Position numbers and translations under genes: made by a program
Shown here: in pieces, positions 41,690-53,470 of the stretch
How the letters are laid out: the number at the start of each line of letters is the position of its first letter
Numbering within the stretch: position 1 is the first letter of the stretch
Origin: Aedes albopictus
Lineage: Eukaryota; Arthropoda; Insecta; Diptera; Culicidae
Direction of reading: 5' to 3'
Length of the DNA: 64,000 nt
NCBI RefSeq assembly: GCF_035046485.1
Contig: NC_085138.1
Span: forward strand, 431,383,265-431,447,264
Notes under the pieces: generated by a model
What the model was told of the DNA's origin: nothing
Seen by the model: only the letters and a program-made list of their open reading frames with translations
Database searches by the model: none

Positions 41690-42816
41690 GCTGGGCATTT
41701 TGCATGGATTCCATCCGGAATTCTATCAAGACTTCTCCTGTAATTCCATGCTAGATTCCTCCAGGAGTTCTCTCTAAATTTATTCAGAAATTTCTTTAGG
41801 AATTCCGAGATTCATCTAGGAAATCCTTCCGGAAACCCTGCAAAACTTCTTCCAATAAGTTAAAATTCTCAAAATAAAAGAAATTAAAAAAAAAAACAAT
41901 ATTCTTCCAAACTACTGCTGGGATTGCTTCAAGAACTTCTTCCAGGATCCCTATGGAAACTCTTTCCAGGATTTCTCCAGGAACTTCTTCCGAGATTCTT
42001 TCAGAAACTGCTTCCGGATTTTGTTCAGGAACTCCATTCTCCATAGCATAGCATAGCATAGCATGAATACTTGCACAAATCTTGGATGGAGTTGCAAAGT
42101 TGAATATTTCCATTGACATTGCTGATGTCGCTACTATCTACATTGTCATAAATTCACTCAGCTCCACACACCTGGCCAAGTCCTTGCAAGCATTTATAAA
42201 TCCCTTCATCAACTTAGAAAGAGCCCAGAACTGAAGCATCTTCCAATAGATGAAAGGATGTTGAAAATAGCGAATTTTCAACTTATATGCAGTTATAAAG
42301 TAAATATACTGAAATTGAATTATCTAATTGTCTTGATTAATGTTCTTCTCTGTTAAGAACAACACAATACTCAGCAAAGAACAACACAATACTGAATACT
42401 AAACACCCGCGCATCTATTGTTTTGATTTTCACTCGAGACAATAGCGAACGCGATCGATTATGCTGCCATACTCACCCCTACAGGAGTGATGCATGCACA
42501 GCCAAGAACAACACAATAATAAACACTAAACACCCACGCATCTATTGTTTTGATTGTCACTTGAGACAATAGCGAACGCGATCGATTATGCTGCCATACT
42601 CACCCCTACAGGAGTGATGCATGCACAGCCAAGAACAACACAATACTCTGTTCAGGAACTCCATTCTCCATAGGCAATTTATCTGGGATTTCTCTAGGAA
42701 TTCTTTTCTGGATTCTTCCAGAAGTTTCTTCTAGATTTTTGACAGATTCTTCTGAAATTTTTGCGAAAGTTCACTTTGGAATTCTCACAGATGTTCTTGA
42801 GATGAAAATCCTCTTC
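41690..42816. repeat. Degenerate GGAATTTC-type array with an inserted block
   Basis: GGAACTTCTTCCAGGATTCC-type units at 41700-42040 and 42650-42800. The middle (42050-42650) is foreign and is bounded by a 25-bp direct repeat. Confidence 0.6.
42024..42676. repeat. Foreign block bounded by 25-bp direct repeats, with 127-bp tandem duplication
   Basis: TGTTCAGGAACTCCATTCTC... (25 bp ending CATAG) occurs at 42024-42048 and 42652-42676. Inside are a (CATAG)n tract (42045-42066) and two 127-bp tandem copies starting AAGAACAACACAATA at 42377 and 42504, with a partial third at 42631. Each copy includes CAATAGCGAACGCGATCGAT and ACCCCTACAGGAGTGATGC. Confidence 0.7.
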
Positions 42817-42819
42817 AAG

Positions 42820-44000
42820 GACGGGCTTGGTTTCAAGTGGCTACCGTTTCTGATACATATGCTGAAGGTCCTGGGTTCAATCCCAGGCCCGTCCCTTTTT
42901 TTCTACTTTGTATCTTTCTATCCACTTTCAATATACTCTCCTCTATATATACAATTCATGTATTCATACACCGAGAAAAAAATGTACTCAAAATTGAGTT
43001 GGATCCGACTCAGTTTAGTTGAAAGTGGGACAACCCTAAAATTGAGTAAGATGTAGGTTACTCAATTTTGAGTTGTTGTTCTACTCGATAAAGACTGAGT
43101 AAAGTCAACTCACGACATTCAAGATCGACCGTGAGTTGCTTCTACTCAGTTTTTTGAGTAGGTTTGAAGCAATCTCTTTATTGTTGCCGGAACATCCTTT
43201 CAGAAAAAGATAATTTACGACATCGACAGGTGGTGATGTTTCTGAACAACTTCTAGCACCACTAATTGCCGAAGTCGTAAATCACTTTATTTGTCCAAAA
43301 AAGAGATAAATTCCACCAACATTGTGAAAATATGTTGCTTCCTTGCAGCCGGTGCCGTCCGCCATGAGCATACTTTTGTTTTGCCTTTTCGTCTGTCTCC
43401 GGATCTGACAGTTCAGAACATCGTTTCGCTCTATCTTTACTCAAAAATATGAGTAACCGATAGTAAACGCGATCAACTTAGTAAAAGCACCTCATTGTCA
43501 TCAAGCAAGCTTACTCAGTTTGCGCCAACTCTTCGCGGTCGACGGAACTGAGTTGTCGTTACTCATCGACTGAGTAGAATTTTTTCTCAGTGTATGTGCA
43601 TAGCCATCGCTAGAACCAGAAACGGTTGAAAAGTCGTTTCCCTTGCTTTCAAATTTCTCAGCACAGTACCAATCTATCAGATAACGCCTACAAGGTATGC
43701 AATTAAGCGAACTGTGCCGCTTTAGCTTTATAGTAATAATCGCACTAATCTATCACCTTACGCCTGGCATCCACACACCAATGTGTGAACCTTCTGCCAA
43801 CCATATCCCACCAACACTCCGACATCCGCATGAGTTTGTGCAAACGCAGAGGTATATTCAGCCTGATGTGGATACAAACGATTGCAATCAACAATCGTTC
43901 CTTCCTTTTTCCCAACATTGACCTTCAACCTGACGTGGCAGGCGCCATTGTTGCCTAAAAATAAAAGATCACCAACACTCACACACTATAGATGCCTGCT
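42820..44000 (+). mobile_element. Long tRNA-headed retroelement, copy 2, split by a TA MITE
   Basis: GACGGGCTTGGTTTCAAGTG head, B box GGGTTCAATCCCAGG, body CTTTGTATCTTTCTATCCAC up to TATTCATA. After the MITE it continues TGTGCATAGCCATCGCTAGA and on to CCTGACGTGGCAGGCGCC. Copy 1 at 37684 has the same order. The A box is damaged (GTTTCAAGTGG). Confidence 0.65.
42969..43592. mobile_element. 624-bp TA MITE with ACTCARTT subterminal repeats
   Basis: CACCGAGAAAAAAATGTACTC at 42969 and the near-inverse GAGTAGAATTTTTTCTCAGTG ending 43592, TA on both sides. ACTCAATTTTGAGT, ACTCAGTTTTTTGAGT and related palindromic motifs recur in the outer 180 bp. The empty-site sequence is seen in copy 1 of its host (ATTCATATGTTCATAG near 37840). 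Confidence 0.8.
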
Positions 44001-44394
44001 CCCCGGCAAATAATCTCATTGGTTCCTTGTGTGAGTGAAGTTGGTCAATTAAGCTCAAAATCCTCGTTGAGTTTATTACGGAATTCCTTTAGGAATTTTT
44101 GTGGCAATTTTAATGGAACTGCTCTTGGAGTTCCTTATGAAGTTCCTATAGGAGTTTAATGAAAAATTCCACCAATAATTTTATAAGGAATTCTTTAGAC
44201 CCATCCATAAACTACTTGAACTCTAAGGGGTTAGAAGGGGTTGGATTGACCGGAGAGCGTAGACTCTAAGCAAATTAAAAAAAATAATGAAAATATGAGA
44301 AATAGGCTGCGAGGAGGGTGATGACCAAAATTGAGTCTACGTAGTAAATGTACAGAGCTTATATAAAATTGGTTCATCCAGTATTCCATTTTTC
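44001..44394. repeat. GGAATTTC-type units and a decayed MITE
   Basis: 44050-44200 carries array units. 44205-44350 has CCATCCATAAACTACTTGAA and GTCTACGTAGTAAATGTACAG, resembling decayed ends of the 28645 MITE family. Confidence 0.4.
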
Positions 44395-44408
44395 CAGGAA
44401 TTTCTTTT

Positions 44409-44581
44409 TTTTTATCTGTATTAACAAGATTTTTAGCCCTAGCCTAGTTCATCTCGGGACCCACGCTTTACTGCCTTTCCGAAGGAAGAACTCACATTTT
44501 GCGCTAGTCGGGAGTGGCATTTGATCCCAGGTCTTCGGCGTGATAGTCAAGTGTTCTAACCATCACACCAGGTCCGCTCCA
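44409..44581 (-). mobile_element. Feilai-like tRNA-derived SINE with 14-bp duplication
   Basis: Minus strand: GGAGCGGACCTGGTGTGATG head, B box GATCAAATGCCACTCC (one damaged base), CTTCCTTCGGAAAGG body, GAACTAGGCTAGGGCTAAAA end, poly(A). Flanked by the perfect 14-bp duplication CAGGAATTTCTTTT (44395-44408, 44582-44595), itself array sequence. Confidence 0.85.
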
Positions 44582-44595
44582 CAGGAATTTCTTTT

Positions 44596-44900
44596 GGAAG
44601 TACCAGGAAAAACTGCTGAAGGCATTCAAAAAGATTTTTTTAAGAGAATTGTTAGTGAAATTAAAAAAAAAAATCCGGAAACAATCTCGGAAACAATTTC
44701 TGGAGGATGCCCGAAACTTCTGGAGCAATCCCGGAAAATTCCCTTGAAGTCTGAACAGAAAGCTCAGAAGAAATCCTGGAAGAATCCCAGAGGGAGCTTG
44801 TGAAGGAACCCGAGGAAGCATATCAGATGGAACTCCCCGGAATATCACAGAAGAAACTCCTGAAGGAATTGGAGGTTGCTCATGATGCCGTACGATGTTC
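44596..44900. repeat. GGAATTTC-type array, continued
   Basis: CCGGAAACAATTTCTGGAGG-type units. The 87- and 132-codon frames here are products of the repeat. Confidence 0.5.
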
Positions 44901-46010
44901 AATTTGACATGACATGACGGTGCCCCTTATTGAAAGAATCCATGAACTGTTAAAAACGAACATCCTAAGCACTGCTTAGTAAGCAGCATAGAAAATCTAA
45001 ATCAGTTCCATGGAAAATTACATCCAATGTACTTGCATGGAACTTTTTTCCAGTGAAATTTCTATGGAACTTATCAAAGTGTCATGTAACTAAGCATAGA
45101 GCTTTTTTTCTTTGAAGATCTTCCGGTAACATACTATAATGATACTTGAGGCTAGCGGGCAATGATGCAAAATATCACCTCACGAATGCTCAATCAATTG
45201 TATCTTTATCGCTTGCGATGGAACTGTACACTGCTCAGCGATGACCAGAGGCAAAGAGGTGGCAAAACTCACAAATGATTTTGCACACATCTGTCAGTGC
45301 CGCCAGATGCTCACCCGAACAGCCGAACAACACCGAATGGGTTGGTTTTAGAAACGACGGCACGAACGCTCGACACGCACACAGAAGCAACATTTGCATG
45401 TACCGACACCACACCAATAAAGTTTCCGGCCAACGATGCTTCGCGATAAGCTAATCGAAAAGCATCGAAAGCGATAGAATGACAAGCTTGGCTGGAACGC
45501 AACAGCTCAACGGCGAAAAGGAGCAGTCAACAATGCTGATCAGCGTTGAGTCTGTTCGTGTGCTATTCGTACGGGAGGTTGGTTGGATAAAACGAGGTAG
45601 GGTGAAAATGTATTCGTTGACGAAAGCGAATCGCATCATTTCGCGAATGTTTTCTCCAAATAGCAAGCTTGCTAGCGGGGCACGGTGGAATCCCCGTTAC
45701 TCAATCTCAACTACAGGACAAGTTCTGCTGTGTTGACGCTGGCAGTAGGACTCGACTGAGTTAGAGAGTTTGGAGGCTTCCATAATGCCGTGACTCGTGA
45801 GTCCTGATGAGTCACATGCTGACGTCGAAGAAGGAATGCGTTCCAGTGTGTTTCGTGTTTTGCAGCAGCGTGGTGCTACCGCAGGCTCATGGTCAGCCAG
45901 TTTAGAGGCCGGTGGTAAATGTGGAGGACGAATCAAATCGGGAGGAGATACTAGTGTAAGGGTACTTGGGGCAGGGTGGAAACCCCATTCCTCAGTCTTA
46001 ACTTCATGAG
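44901..46010. other. GC-richer island from about 45200, no supported gene
   Basis: 45200-45990 is unique-looking and open in several frames. The 85-codon plus frame 45479-45736 starts with ATG but shows no domain. GGGGCACGGTGGAATCCCCG (45677) and GGGGCAGGGTGGAAACCCC (45969) are a diverged direct repeat 292 bp apart. Confidence 0.3.
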
Positions 46011-46430
46011 TCTATCTGGTGAAATTAGTCATAATAAGTACGATCAACTTTCATAAGGTATTCTTATGGGATCCATACTTTACAGATACATATTTTTCGT
46101 TAGTTTATATAGCCAAGTGTAGTATATAACTTTTGTCACATGCATCGCATCACTTTGCCGTCTCCATCAAAGTTGTTTAACATACCAGAATATAAAATAT
46201 TAATTGAACGGTTACAGCGTCACCTAGCGGCAATATAAGAGAAAAGCTAATGATTTCTGCACACATTTGGTCAAGTTTCTCCCATCGTTCAAACTAAAAA
46301 TGATTCAAAAGTCATACTGCTCATGGAACGGGGTGAAACGGAACCCAGAATCAAAACAAAACAGCAAAAAGGGTTACCATCAGTGTGTTTTTCTACGTCC
46401 ACAGGGTTACTAGAAGTTCAAATTAAAAAT
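46011..46430. other. No recognised feature
   Basis: AT-rich sequence. No gene. Confidence 0.4.
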
Positions 46431-46431
46431 G

Positions 46432-46475
46432 AACCCCGTTGGTTTGCATGAGGTGTCGTTCAAACCAACGGGGGT
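46432..46475. repeat. Short hairpin
   Basis: CCCCGTTGGTTTG (46434-46446) and CAAACCAACGGGG (46461-46473) are perfect inverse copies with a 14-nt loop. Confidence 0.6.
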
Positions 46476-46632
46476 AGACGATACTAACTTCACGCTCGTC
46501 TTTTTAACGACTTCGCTTAATTTTTAAAAGTAGCTTCGACTGATTCAGGAGGTAAGACTGCATATTATCGAATTTTATGTTTTTCATATAAGTGTGGGAC
46601 ACCCTAATGTTCACTTTACCCCATTTCCCCTG

Positions 46633-46766
46633 TGATCCACTGCACGAATTTATGCTGGCCTGTTTACTCCTACAGAAAATTTGACGTTTGAGCGGTGCCG
46701 GCACATCCCAAACGTCAAATTTTCTGAGACAGCAAGAAGGCCAGCTTAAATTCGTGCAGTGGATCA
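46633..46766. mobile_element. 134-bp foldback MITE
   Basis: TGATCCACTGCACGAATTTA at 46633 and TAAATTCGTGCAGTGGATCA ending 46766, pairing through GCTGGCC and AGAAAATTTGACGTTTG to a central loop. Nearly the entire element is one hairpin. Confidence 0.75.
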
Positions 46767-46769
46767 TGG

Positions 46770-47035
46770 AGGAAAGTCTTTAAAAATCATGAAGACTCAT
46801 CTAACTTTTTTCCAAAAATAGCCTACCATATTTTTATTCAGAGGACTTTGTGGAGTTTATGTCACCGTCGAATGTTATTTACAGGGTGTTAGGTTCGTGA
46901 GCGCATTTTTTTTAAAGGGGGATAGAAGACCATCAGTAAATGAAAAAAAAGGTTGTTCTACACATAGGTACTGTCAAATCATAAACCGTTACGTAGTTTT
47001 AAACTTTCCATGTTTTTGACTAAGTTTGCCTTAAA
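46770..47035. other. No recognised feature
   Basis: AT-rich sequence up to the solo LTR. Confidence 0.4.
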
Positions 47036-47040
47036 CTGGC

Positions 47041-47455
47041 TGTTGGGACGTGGGACCCGGATTGTCAAAGGTTAATTATCTTGAACTATACACGTAGAAC
47101 ATACATTGTAAAACACACACACTGAATTACTATAAATTGCTACCAATAATTCAAATTATACTCGATGTCTACACAATCACATGTAACCTACACACTCACT
47201 GACTGAAGCTAACGGTTAGCATCGAACATGCAATAAAGTTAAATTAGTTTGTACTCGACACTCGAAGCTTACACTCGTTCGCTTAACCATCCCTCGCTAG
47301 AAAGAAAGTCCCCAGATAGCACGCGGTACAGTGAATCACGTGTCGCAAAATCAGTTCGTCGTCGCGAGTGCCGTGGTGTTAATTCGTGGCTGCCTAGGCC
47401 TGAAGAATAGTGTCGTCCCTAAAAACCCAGAGCGCGGTAAGTGATCGCGCCAACA
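47041..47455. mobile_element. Solo LTR, 415 bp
   Basis: TGTTGGGACGTGGGACCCGG at 47041 to CGCGCCAACA ending 47455, with the LTR-type TGTTGG...CCAACA inverted ends. The 5-bp duplication CTGGC flanks it (47036-47040, 47456-47460). No interior or partner LTR is present, so the element was lost by LTR-LTR recombination. The apparent donor AGCGCG|GTAAGT near 47436 is LTR sequence, not a host exon. Confidence 0.75.
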
Positions 47456-47460
47456 CTGGC

Positions 47461-47690
47461 TATAACTTGAAAACGTCAATTTTATTGCTGTACTCTAACA
47501 CACATTAGAAAGATTATTAAATTTTCTTTCAAATAAGATCTCTGAACCCGTTTGTTTTGTTAGAAAAAAAAACTTACTGTTTTAATGCGAAGAAGCCAAC
47601 AGTAGGGTCTTTTAGCTTTTTTTGTCAATCATCTTAAAAAAATGCAAGAAGTTGACCAATAAAATCAGATTGATATTGCACTATGCATGT
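47461..47690. other. No recognised feature
   Basis: AT-rich spacer. Confidence 0.4.
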
Positions 47691-48570
47691 CTATCTAACA
47701 ATTTGGCATTGAGAAAATACGTTCCATCAATATGAGCCACATGAAATCGCACAGTTTCCTCGATGTTCTCGATCGGAAAGCCGCACAAACCTTGCTCGGT
47801 TTGCTTATGACCTTTGACGATTGTTCCGCGGATGAGAGGAATTTCACACCAACTTTCGACATTTCCCAAGGGCCTGTGGGTCGGTCAGCCATGTTAGCGA
47901 TTGAGGTCGGTCGAGTGAAGTAGGTGCACGTCCGCTTGCGCACTAATCCCTCTAACAAGCGAACTTTGTCCATCTGCCAGTCTCCAGTTCACGAATGTCA
48001 CGACGACAACGGCGACGACGACGACGACGCGTCCAAGGATTGCTCGGAAATGCTTTTATGCAAGACAGGGGAGAAAAATGTAAGTCGTGCCAACATTATT
48101 ACCCTCATCGACACGTACCTGCGGTATTTGTCATTATTCAGTCAGTCAGTCAGTCAGTCAGCCATTCGGTCGGTCGGCCGGCTGGCCAGCCAGTTGATTG
48201 TCACGCGTCTGTTCGAACGTCTCTGGCTAAAACTGATCGATCGGGAGAAGGGAGTCTTGGAAGGCTCAATATTCAAAGGCTGCGACGACGTGGTGAAGAC
48301 GGATACTTCTCGTGAAATGGGTCATTTTCTCACCGATAAAGCGGTAATAAAGTATTATCGTCGAGTTGTAAAATATGCCGCCAAGTGCCAGCACTTCTCT
48401 GGTTTGCGTCTGGAGTTAGCAAAGCCAAGGATTGTCGCCTTTTCAAACGGCCACTGGAGCTGGTGTTTGAGGCTGAGTATGTCAACGCAATATTTCACGA
48501 TGCAATGCAAATGGAAAGTTATGGCACTGACGGTGTCCAAGCACTTTCAGGTGGCGAATCAATATATGTA
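47691..48570. other. GC-richer island with microsatellites, no supported gene
   Basis: A 215-codon plus frame (47924-48571) starts at GTG. Its low-complexity parts are translated (GAC)n (48004-48032) and (GTCA)n (48140-48162). The minus-strand frame 47869-47681 (IPLIRGTIVKGHKQTEQG..., HVAHIDGTYFLNAKLLDRHA) has a faint retroelement-protease flavour that I cannot substantiate. Confidence 0.3.
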
Positions 48571-49271
48571 GCTTATTGGATTATTATATGATTTATTGGT
48601 TTTATGACGGTTTTATGGCGACTTCGATGGCAAATACAATTATTTTTATTCTGCACTTTTATAATGCTTTAAATACCTGATAAATTTTAATAAGCCCAAA
48701 GTGTTCACTCTACTGTTCAATCGTTTTGTTGCATTATTCAATATTCGAATGTTTAGGCTTATGGAACTCTGAAGTATTAGAAGAGTCTCAGAGTTTTTTG
48801 GGAAGCGATCCTATGAATGTCTTACATTATCCGGTTCAGAGCCCTGACCAAGCGATTCAATAAAGTATGTTTCCAACACTTGACAGGAAGTCAACGGTCC
48901 TAATTGTTCAATAACCATCTCGAAACTGTCCAACTCGGCGTGACTGGTTTGCAAATCAGCGTTCTTTCTTTACCAGTTGGCTCAAGTGTGTCGAAACAAT
49001 CACCATTAAGTTGCCAAAAAAGCGCATCATCAACGCCTCTTGCTCGGGTGTCCGAAATTTCTTGGATTTACCCGAATGCCTCCATCAGAACTCAACTGGC
49101 TAAAAACGGACCTGTCCAAATCGGTTGAAACAATAACTCAGCCATCAGAACGATTATTGCTCTTTTCCGTCCGGCGATCCACCGAAGCCGTGAACTGGAA
49201 ACAAACGACAATCGTCAAATCGATTTCGTTCTAACCGGATGTACTTTCAATTTCGTTTTGTGAGCCCTTTA
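48571..49271. other. No recognised feature
   Basis: 48780-49250 is somewhat GC-richer with short plus-strand frames. No domain or splice pattern is seen. Confidence 0.35.
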
Positions 49272-49579
49272 CACGCAAAAACGGCTACGCTCAAAAAATG
49301 TGTTTGACCTGCACATTTTTAGTAAACATCCATGCCGCACATGACTGTGTTGGAAACACACATTTTTTTTAAATTGCTCGTACGCTCACATGAGCATGTA
49401 TTTTGCAATAATTTCGACATGGCAGCTCACTGGGTTTATAAACCACCTTCAAATACCGAAAAATATTGATATTTTGCAAAAATGTGAGCGTACGAGCAAT
49501 TTAAAAAAATGTGTGTTTCCAACACAGTCCCTGTGCGGCATGGGCGCTACTCAAAAATGAGCGTTTTTATTTTAGAGAG
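49272..49579. mobile_element. 308-bp TA MITE / foldback
   Basis: Long arms: ATGCCGCACATGACTGTGTTGGAAAC...TTTAAATTGCTCGTACGCTCACAT and its inverse, 49331-49405 against 49482-49545. The ends ACGCAAAAACGGCTACGCTCA and GAGCGTTTTTATTTTAGAGAG match imperfectly. TA flanks both (49270-49271, 49580-49581). A GAGCGTACGAGCAATTT palindrome sits in each arm. Confidence 0.65.
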
Positions 49580-49581
49580 TA

Positions 49582-50590
49582 TGCGATGACATTCTAAACG
49601 GGATTTTACAGCTTGTTGTGCACAGACATTGTTGATTTATCTGGACGTCAACATCTCAGTCAGAACGAGATTTAAATCTGGAGCCGGGTTCATGGAACTC
49701 CGAAGCAGTCAACCAAATATGTATGACGAACGGCGAGAGTGCATAATGCTGTGATAAATCAGACTCGTCTTTGGAACAAAATAATTACTTCGTTGGTGTT
49801 TATGTTGATGATGGTGCCCTAGAACTTCCTTCTTGCAAATTTCTTAGGCTGAACGTGAATGTGTAAAGCTGCGTGTTAATCTGTTGCACTTTGCTGAACT
49901 TTGTGGTTGTAATTGCCACAGGAGTACTACTGCTCAGTCTCCCCAGTTAGTACCAGGCAGTGCAGTGGTGTAAATTATGATGCATACGTGCTGCAGTGCA
50001 GTAGCAATTTCAGCTAATGGTCGGTTGTCTATCTGTCTGTCTGGAATGCATTTGCATGTCACCGAACCGAACCGGTTGTTATGAAGGATGTGTTGCGCTG
50101 TTATGTTATGGCTGTCATACTTTCCCACCCATGTTGGTGATGTCTTATTTTGATGATATCGAATAAGAGTATGGTATAGATCATGGTTAGAAAATGTCAC
50201 AAAATATTATTGACATTTTTCAGTTCTACTATCCCCACCGGGAATTTTCGTGAGAAAAAGTTCTTCAAAATTGGACAAATTACAGCTTTTCTTTAAACGT
50301 GAATAGACCTTATTTAGATGAACTTCGTCAATTTCATCTAGATTTTCCAGGTTCTGAGAGGTTTCTTCAACTGGTCAAAACTGGTTTAAAAAGTTTTGAT
50401 GTATTGAAAATTCTAAGTATCGAAAACTTTAATTTATTGGACCACCCAGTTTAGACTGAATTTGCCCTAAATTTGCCAATCCAATTACTAAATAATAAAC
50501 ATTTGGGTCTAATTGTCGATGAACTATAACATCCACCATCCAGTTTCACAACAGAGATCTACTAAATCGATTTTCTGAGTATGTATTGAC
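49582..50590. other. No recognised feature
   Basis: Mixed unique-looking sequence. No gene, repeat family or element end is recognised. Confidence 0.4.
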
Positions 50591-50609
50591 TAAATATGGA
50601 AACTAAAAC

Positions 50610-51580
50610 TAAATAGTGAGAACTTTGAATGAACCTTCACGTGTTGGGCTCCTGGTTTGTAAACTGCAGAATTTCGGCGGTCACGTGGCAGCTATCCAGG
50701 AGATACGCTTGCTCAAAACCAAAGAATACGGATTCCGAGTGGTGGATCCCATCGCCAACACTTCATTCAAGTACCACATCCACTTTCAGCGGCTGCGAAC
50801 ATGGAGGTGACTTCATAGTGATCGAGAAACTGAGTTATACGGTGGAAGCCGATAAGCGACCGAATCTGTGTGTTGAGGATGAAGTGCAAATTCTTCAACT
50901 ACAGCCTGATCAGCTTCTATGCGCCAACGAATGATAAATACGTTGACATGAAGGAAGAGTTTTATGAGAGCCTTAATTAGGCCTACGGAGAGTGCCCAAA
51001 ATAAAATGTCAAAATTGTCATCGGAGATACAAATACGCAGATCGACAGAGAAACTTTCTTTCGGTCTGTCATAGGAATGGGAAGCCTTCTTTACGTTACC
51101 AACGATAATGATCTGCGCCTTGTGTCATTCGCTGCTACTAGAGAGATGACAATGAGCAGTACCTACTTCACACGTAAGAATATACGAAAACACAACTGGC
51201 GACACTCGAGTGGTGGAACTTGCTCTCATAAAGACCACGTGCTGGTCTACGGACGATATTTTCCGGACGTCATAAATGTAAGGTCCTACAGAGGCCCGAA
51301 CATTGACTCGGATATTTATCTTCAAGCCGCAAAAATACTGGGGCGATTATCCAACATCACGAGTTCAAGAAACAACAGAACGGCGATGCGTTTCAATGTC
51401 CAACGCTTGTCAGCTGAAGGGGTTGCACGGAAGCGAGCAGCTACATCAATCAATCCACTAGGTTATTGTAAAGATTTGGGATGATGAAGATTTGTCTACC
51501 AGCTGGATGGCCTCATATGCCCAACCTACAAGAAAGGACACAGACTAGATTGTGTCAATTACAGAGGGATTACCCTTCTA
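50610..51580 (+). pseudogene. LINE endonuclease and RT N-terminal remnant
   Basis: APE-type endonuclease motifs in order: NVRTL-like start, QEIR with the metal-binding Glu, FKYHIHF, VIGDTNTQI in shifted frame near 51015-51045, and THRKDHVL in place of the usual SQIDHVL at about 51225. The frame is kept to 51481 with at least two frameshifts (near 50790 and 51060). Then [20 protein letters not shown] continues in another frame. Confidence 0.75.
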
Positions 51581-51716
51581 GATTCGGGATACACTCAAAC
51601 CTCTATTTAGGTTGGATCCATTTAGGTAAAATCTATTTAGGTCCCTCCATTTAGGTAACGTTACCTAAATAGAATTTGGTTGTGTTCAGATCAGTTGGAG
51701 TACTTAAGATTGGCTT

Positions 51717-53035
51717 TAGGACATTTGGTCGAATGACATTTGGTCGAATGACGTTTGGTCGAATGACATTTGGTCGAAAGTACATTTGGTCGAACGGACA
51801 TTTGGTCGAATGGACATTTGGTCGAAACCCATTTTTAGGAAGAAGAAGCATATGACATTTAGTCGAATGAACAATTCGTCGAATGGACATTTGGTCGAAA
51901 GGCACTAACTGATGAAGAGTTTTGAATGGAAAATAATTTTATAGATTTCGGTATAATAATTTATATGCTACTGAAACATTGAAGTGCAGTGTAGGTTTCG
52001 GCTCTTCTTTCCAGTTTCACCATTTCATTGCGTTTTTGTGCATTACATACTGGCTTTTCCATCAAATATTTTTCCTTCTTTTCAACATACGCTGTTCTTT
52101 CAAGTGTATTATTTGTGCTGAGAGTGAAGAGTGGACATTATGGTTGTGATTTTTTCATCTGTGATTTTTCCTTCTTTTGAACATAGGCTATTCTTTCAAA
52201 ATTCGTATTTGTACTATGTTTGAATGTTATGGCTGCTGTTATTTTATCATGAATTTTTCCTTCTTTGAAACATAGGCTATTCTATCACGTTTATTTATTT
52301 CATTGCGTTTTCCTGTACCAATTACTGAATGTTCTCCTTTTGAATACAAGCTGTTCTTCCGTTTGATATTTGGATGTTATAGCTGCAGACTTTTTCATCG
52401 GATATGTTTCCTTCTTTTAAGGACAGATTGGTTAGGATCCAAAACTCGCGACTTCGAGCGTACACATCTCTTCGTAAACAAAACCAGTGCACCTAATCTT
52501 TTCGTTTCAAGCTTATTATAAGTGAGCGAAAACAGCATTATAAAATGCACTGTCAAACTACAGTTTGCTTCTTGAGAAGTTCTGAAGTTCTGATGCACTG
52601 TTGAAGTGGGATTTCAAGACGTTTGTCCTTAAACATAGGCTATTCTTTGACGCAGTGTTGCATATGAACTGAACGCGAGCCAAAATGGTTATTTATGCAA
52701 CAAGTTGCAAAATGATGATTTTTTTTCAGCACTAGTCGAACATTTATTTAACGAGGCTTGCTTGTTCAATAACATATAAATAATTATGATACCGAAATCC
52801 ATAATATTATTTTCCACTCACATCTCTATTCATCAGTTAGTGCCTTTCGACCAAATGTCCATTCGACGAATCGTCCATTCGACTAAATGTCACATGCTTC
52901 TTTTTCCAAAAAAATGGCTTTCGACCAAATGTCCATTCGACCAAATGTCCGTTCGACCAAATGTCCATTCGACCAAATGTCATTCGACCAAGCGTCATTC
53001 GACTAAATGTCTTTCGACCAAATGTCATAGATTCG
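51717..53035. mobile_element. Nested element with TTTGGTCGAATGAC phrase termini
   Basis: Left end: about nine tandem variants of ACATTTGGTCGAATGAC (51717-51903). Right end: about nine inverted copies, GACCAAATGTCCATTCG (52845-53030). The interior repeats CTTTTGAACATAGGCTATTCTTTC at about 52080, 52170, 52265 and 52625. No transposase frame is present. Confidence 0.75.
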
Positions 53036-53039
53036 TTGA

Positions 53040-53470
53040 GATATGCCCCCTAAAGACCCCCTCCCCCTTCAATGCAGTGTTGCAAAGTGTCAGTATCCAG
53101 CGTCATTTACAGCTGACATTGAGATAAGCAACCATCCTTCCATCATTCAATTGATATCAGCTCCAGCATTGATGACGTCAAACCCGACATCAACCTATCA
53201 TTCACCTGTTTTTATTTTGGCCACCAAACCCAACATAGACCCAACAGTTGTTTAATGTTGGCCCAACAATGGCCCAACATACGATAAAAATTTACCCGAC
53301 TTTGACCCGACATTCAAATTTTTTTTCAGTCTGGCGGAATTTTGCAGGGTTTTTCGTGTTTCGTGCCCCCTGAAACCCATCCCCCCTGAATCTCTTTGAA
53401 AGACATCTATCTGAAACTCCGCATGACCTCCTTTAAATCTCCTAGAAACTCTCCCTTCTTAAACTTCTTT
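53040..53470. repeat. Interior of the outer element, with CTGAAAC-type and CCCAACA-type repeats
   Basis: 53160-53320 has short repeats of CCCAACA and CCCGACA (ACCCAACAGTTG, GGCCCAACAATGGCCCAACA). 53360-53470 has CTGAAACCCATCCCCCCTGA-type units. Confidence 0.45.

Noticed and set aside
47300..47442. 5' UTR exon with AGCGCG|GTAAGT donor
   Set aside because: It lies within the solo LTR bounded by TGTTGG/CCAACA and the CTGGC duplication.
47681..47869. Retroelement protease remnant on the minus strand
   Set aside because: The faint resemblance around HVAHIDGTYFLNAKLL could not be supported by a DTG/DSG active site or neighbouring gag or RT.
47924..48571. 215-codon plus-strand open frame as a host gene
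   Set aside because: It starts at GTG, its acidic and SQSVSQS parts are translated microsatellites, it overlaps equally open frames and no domain is visible.
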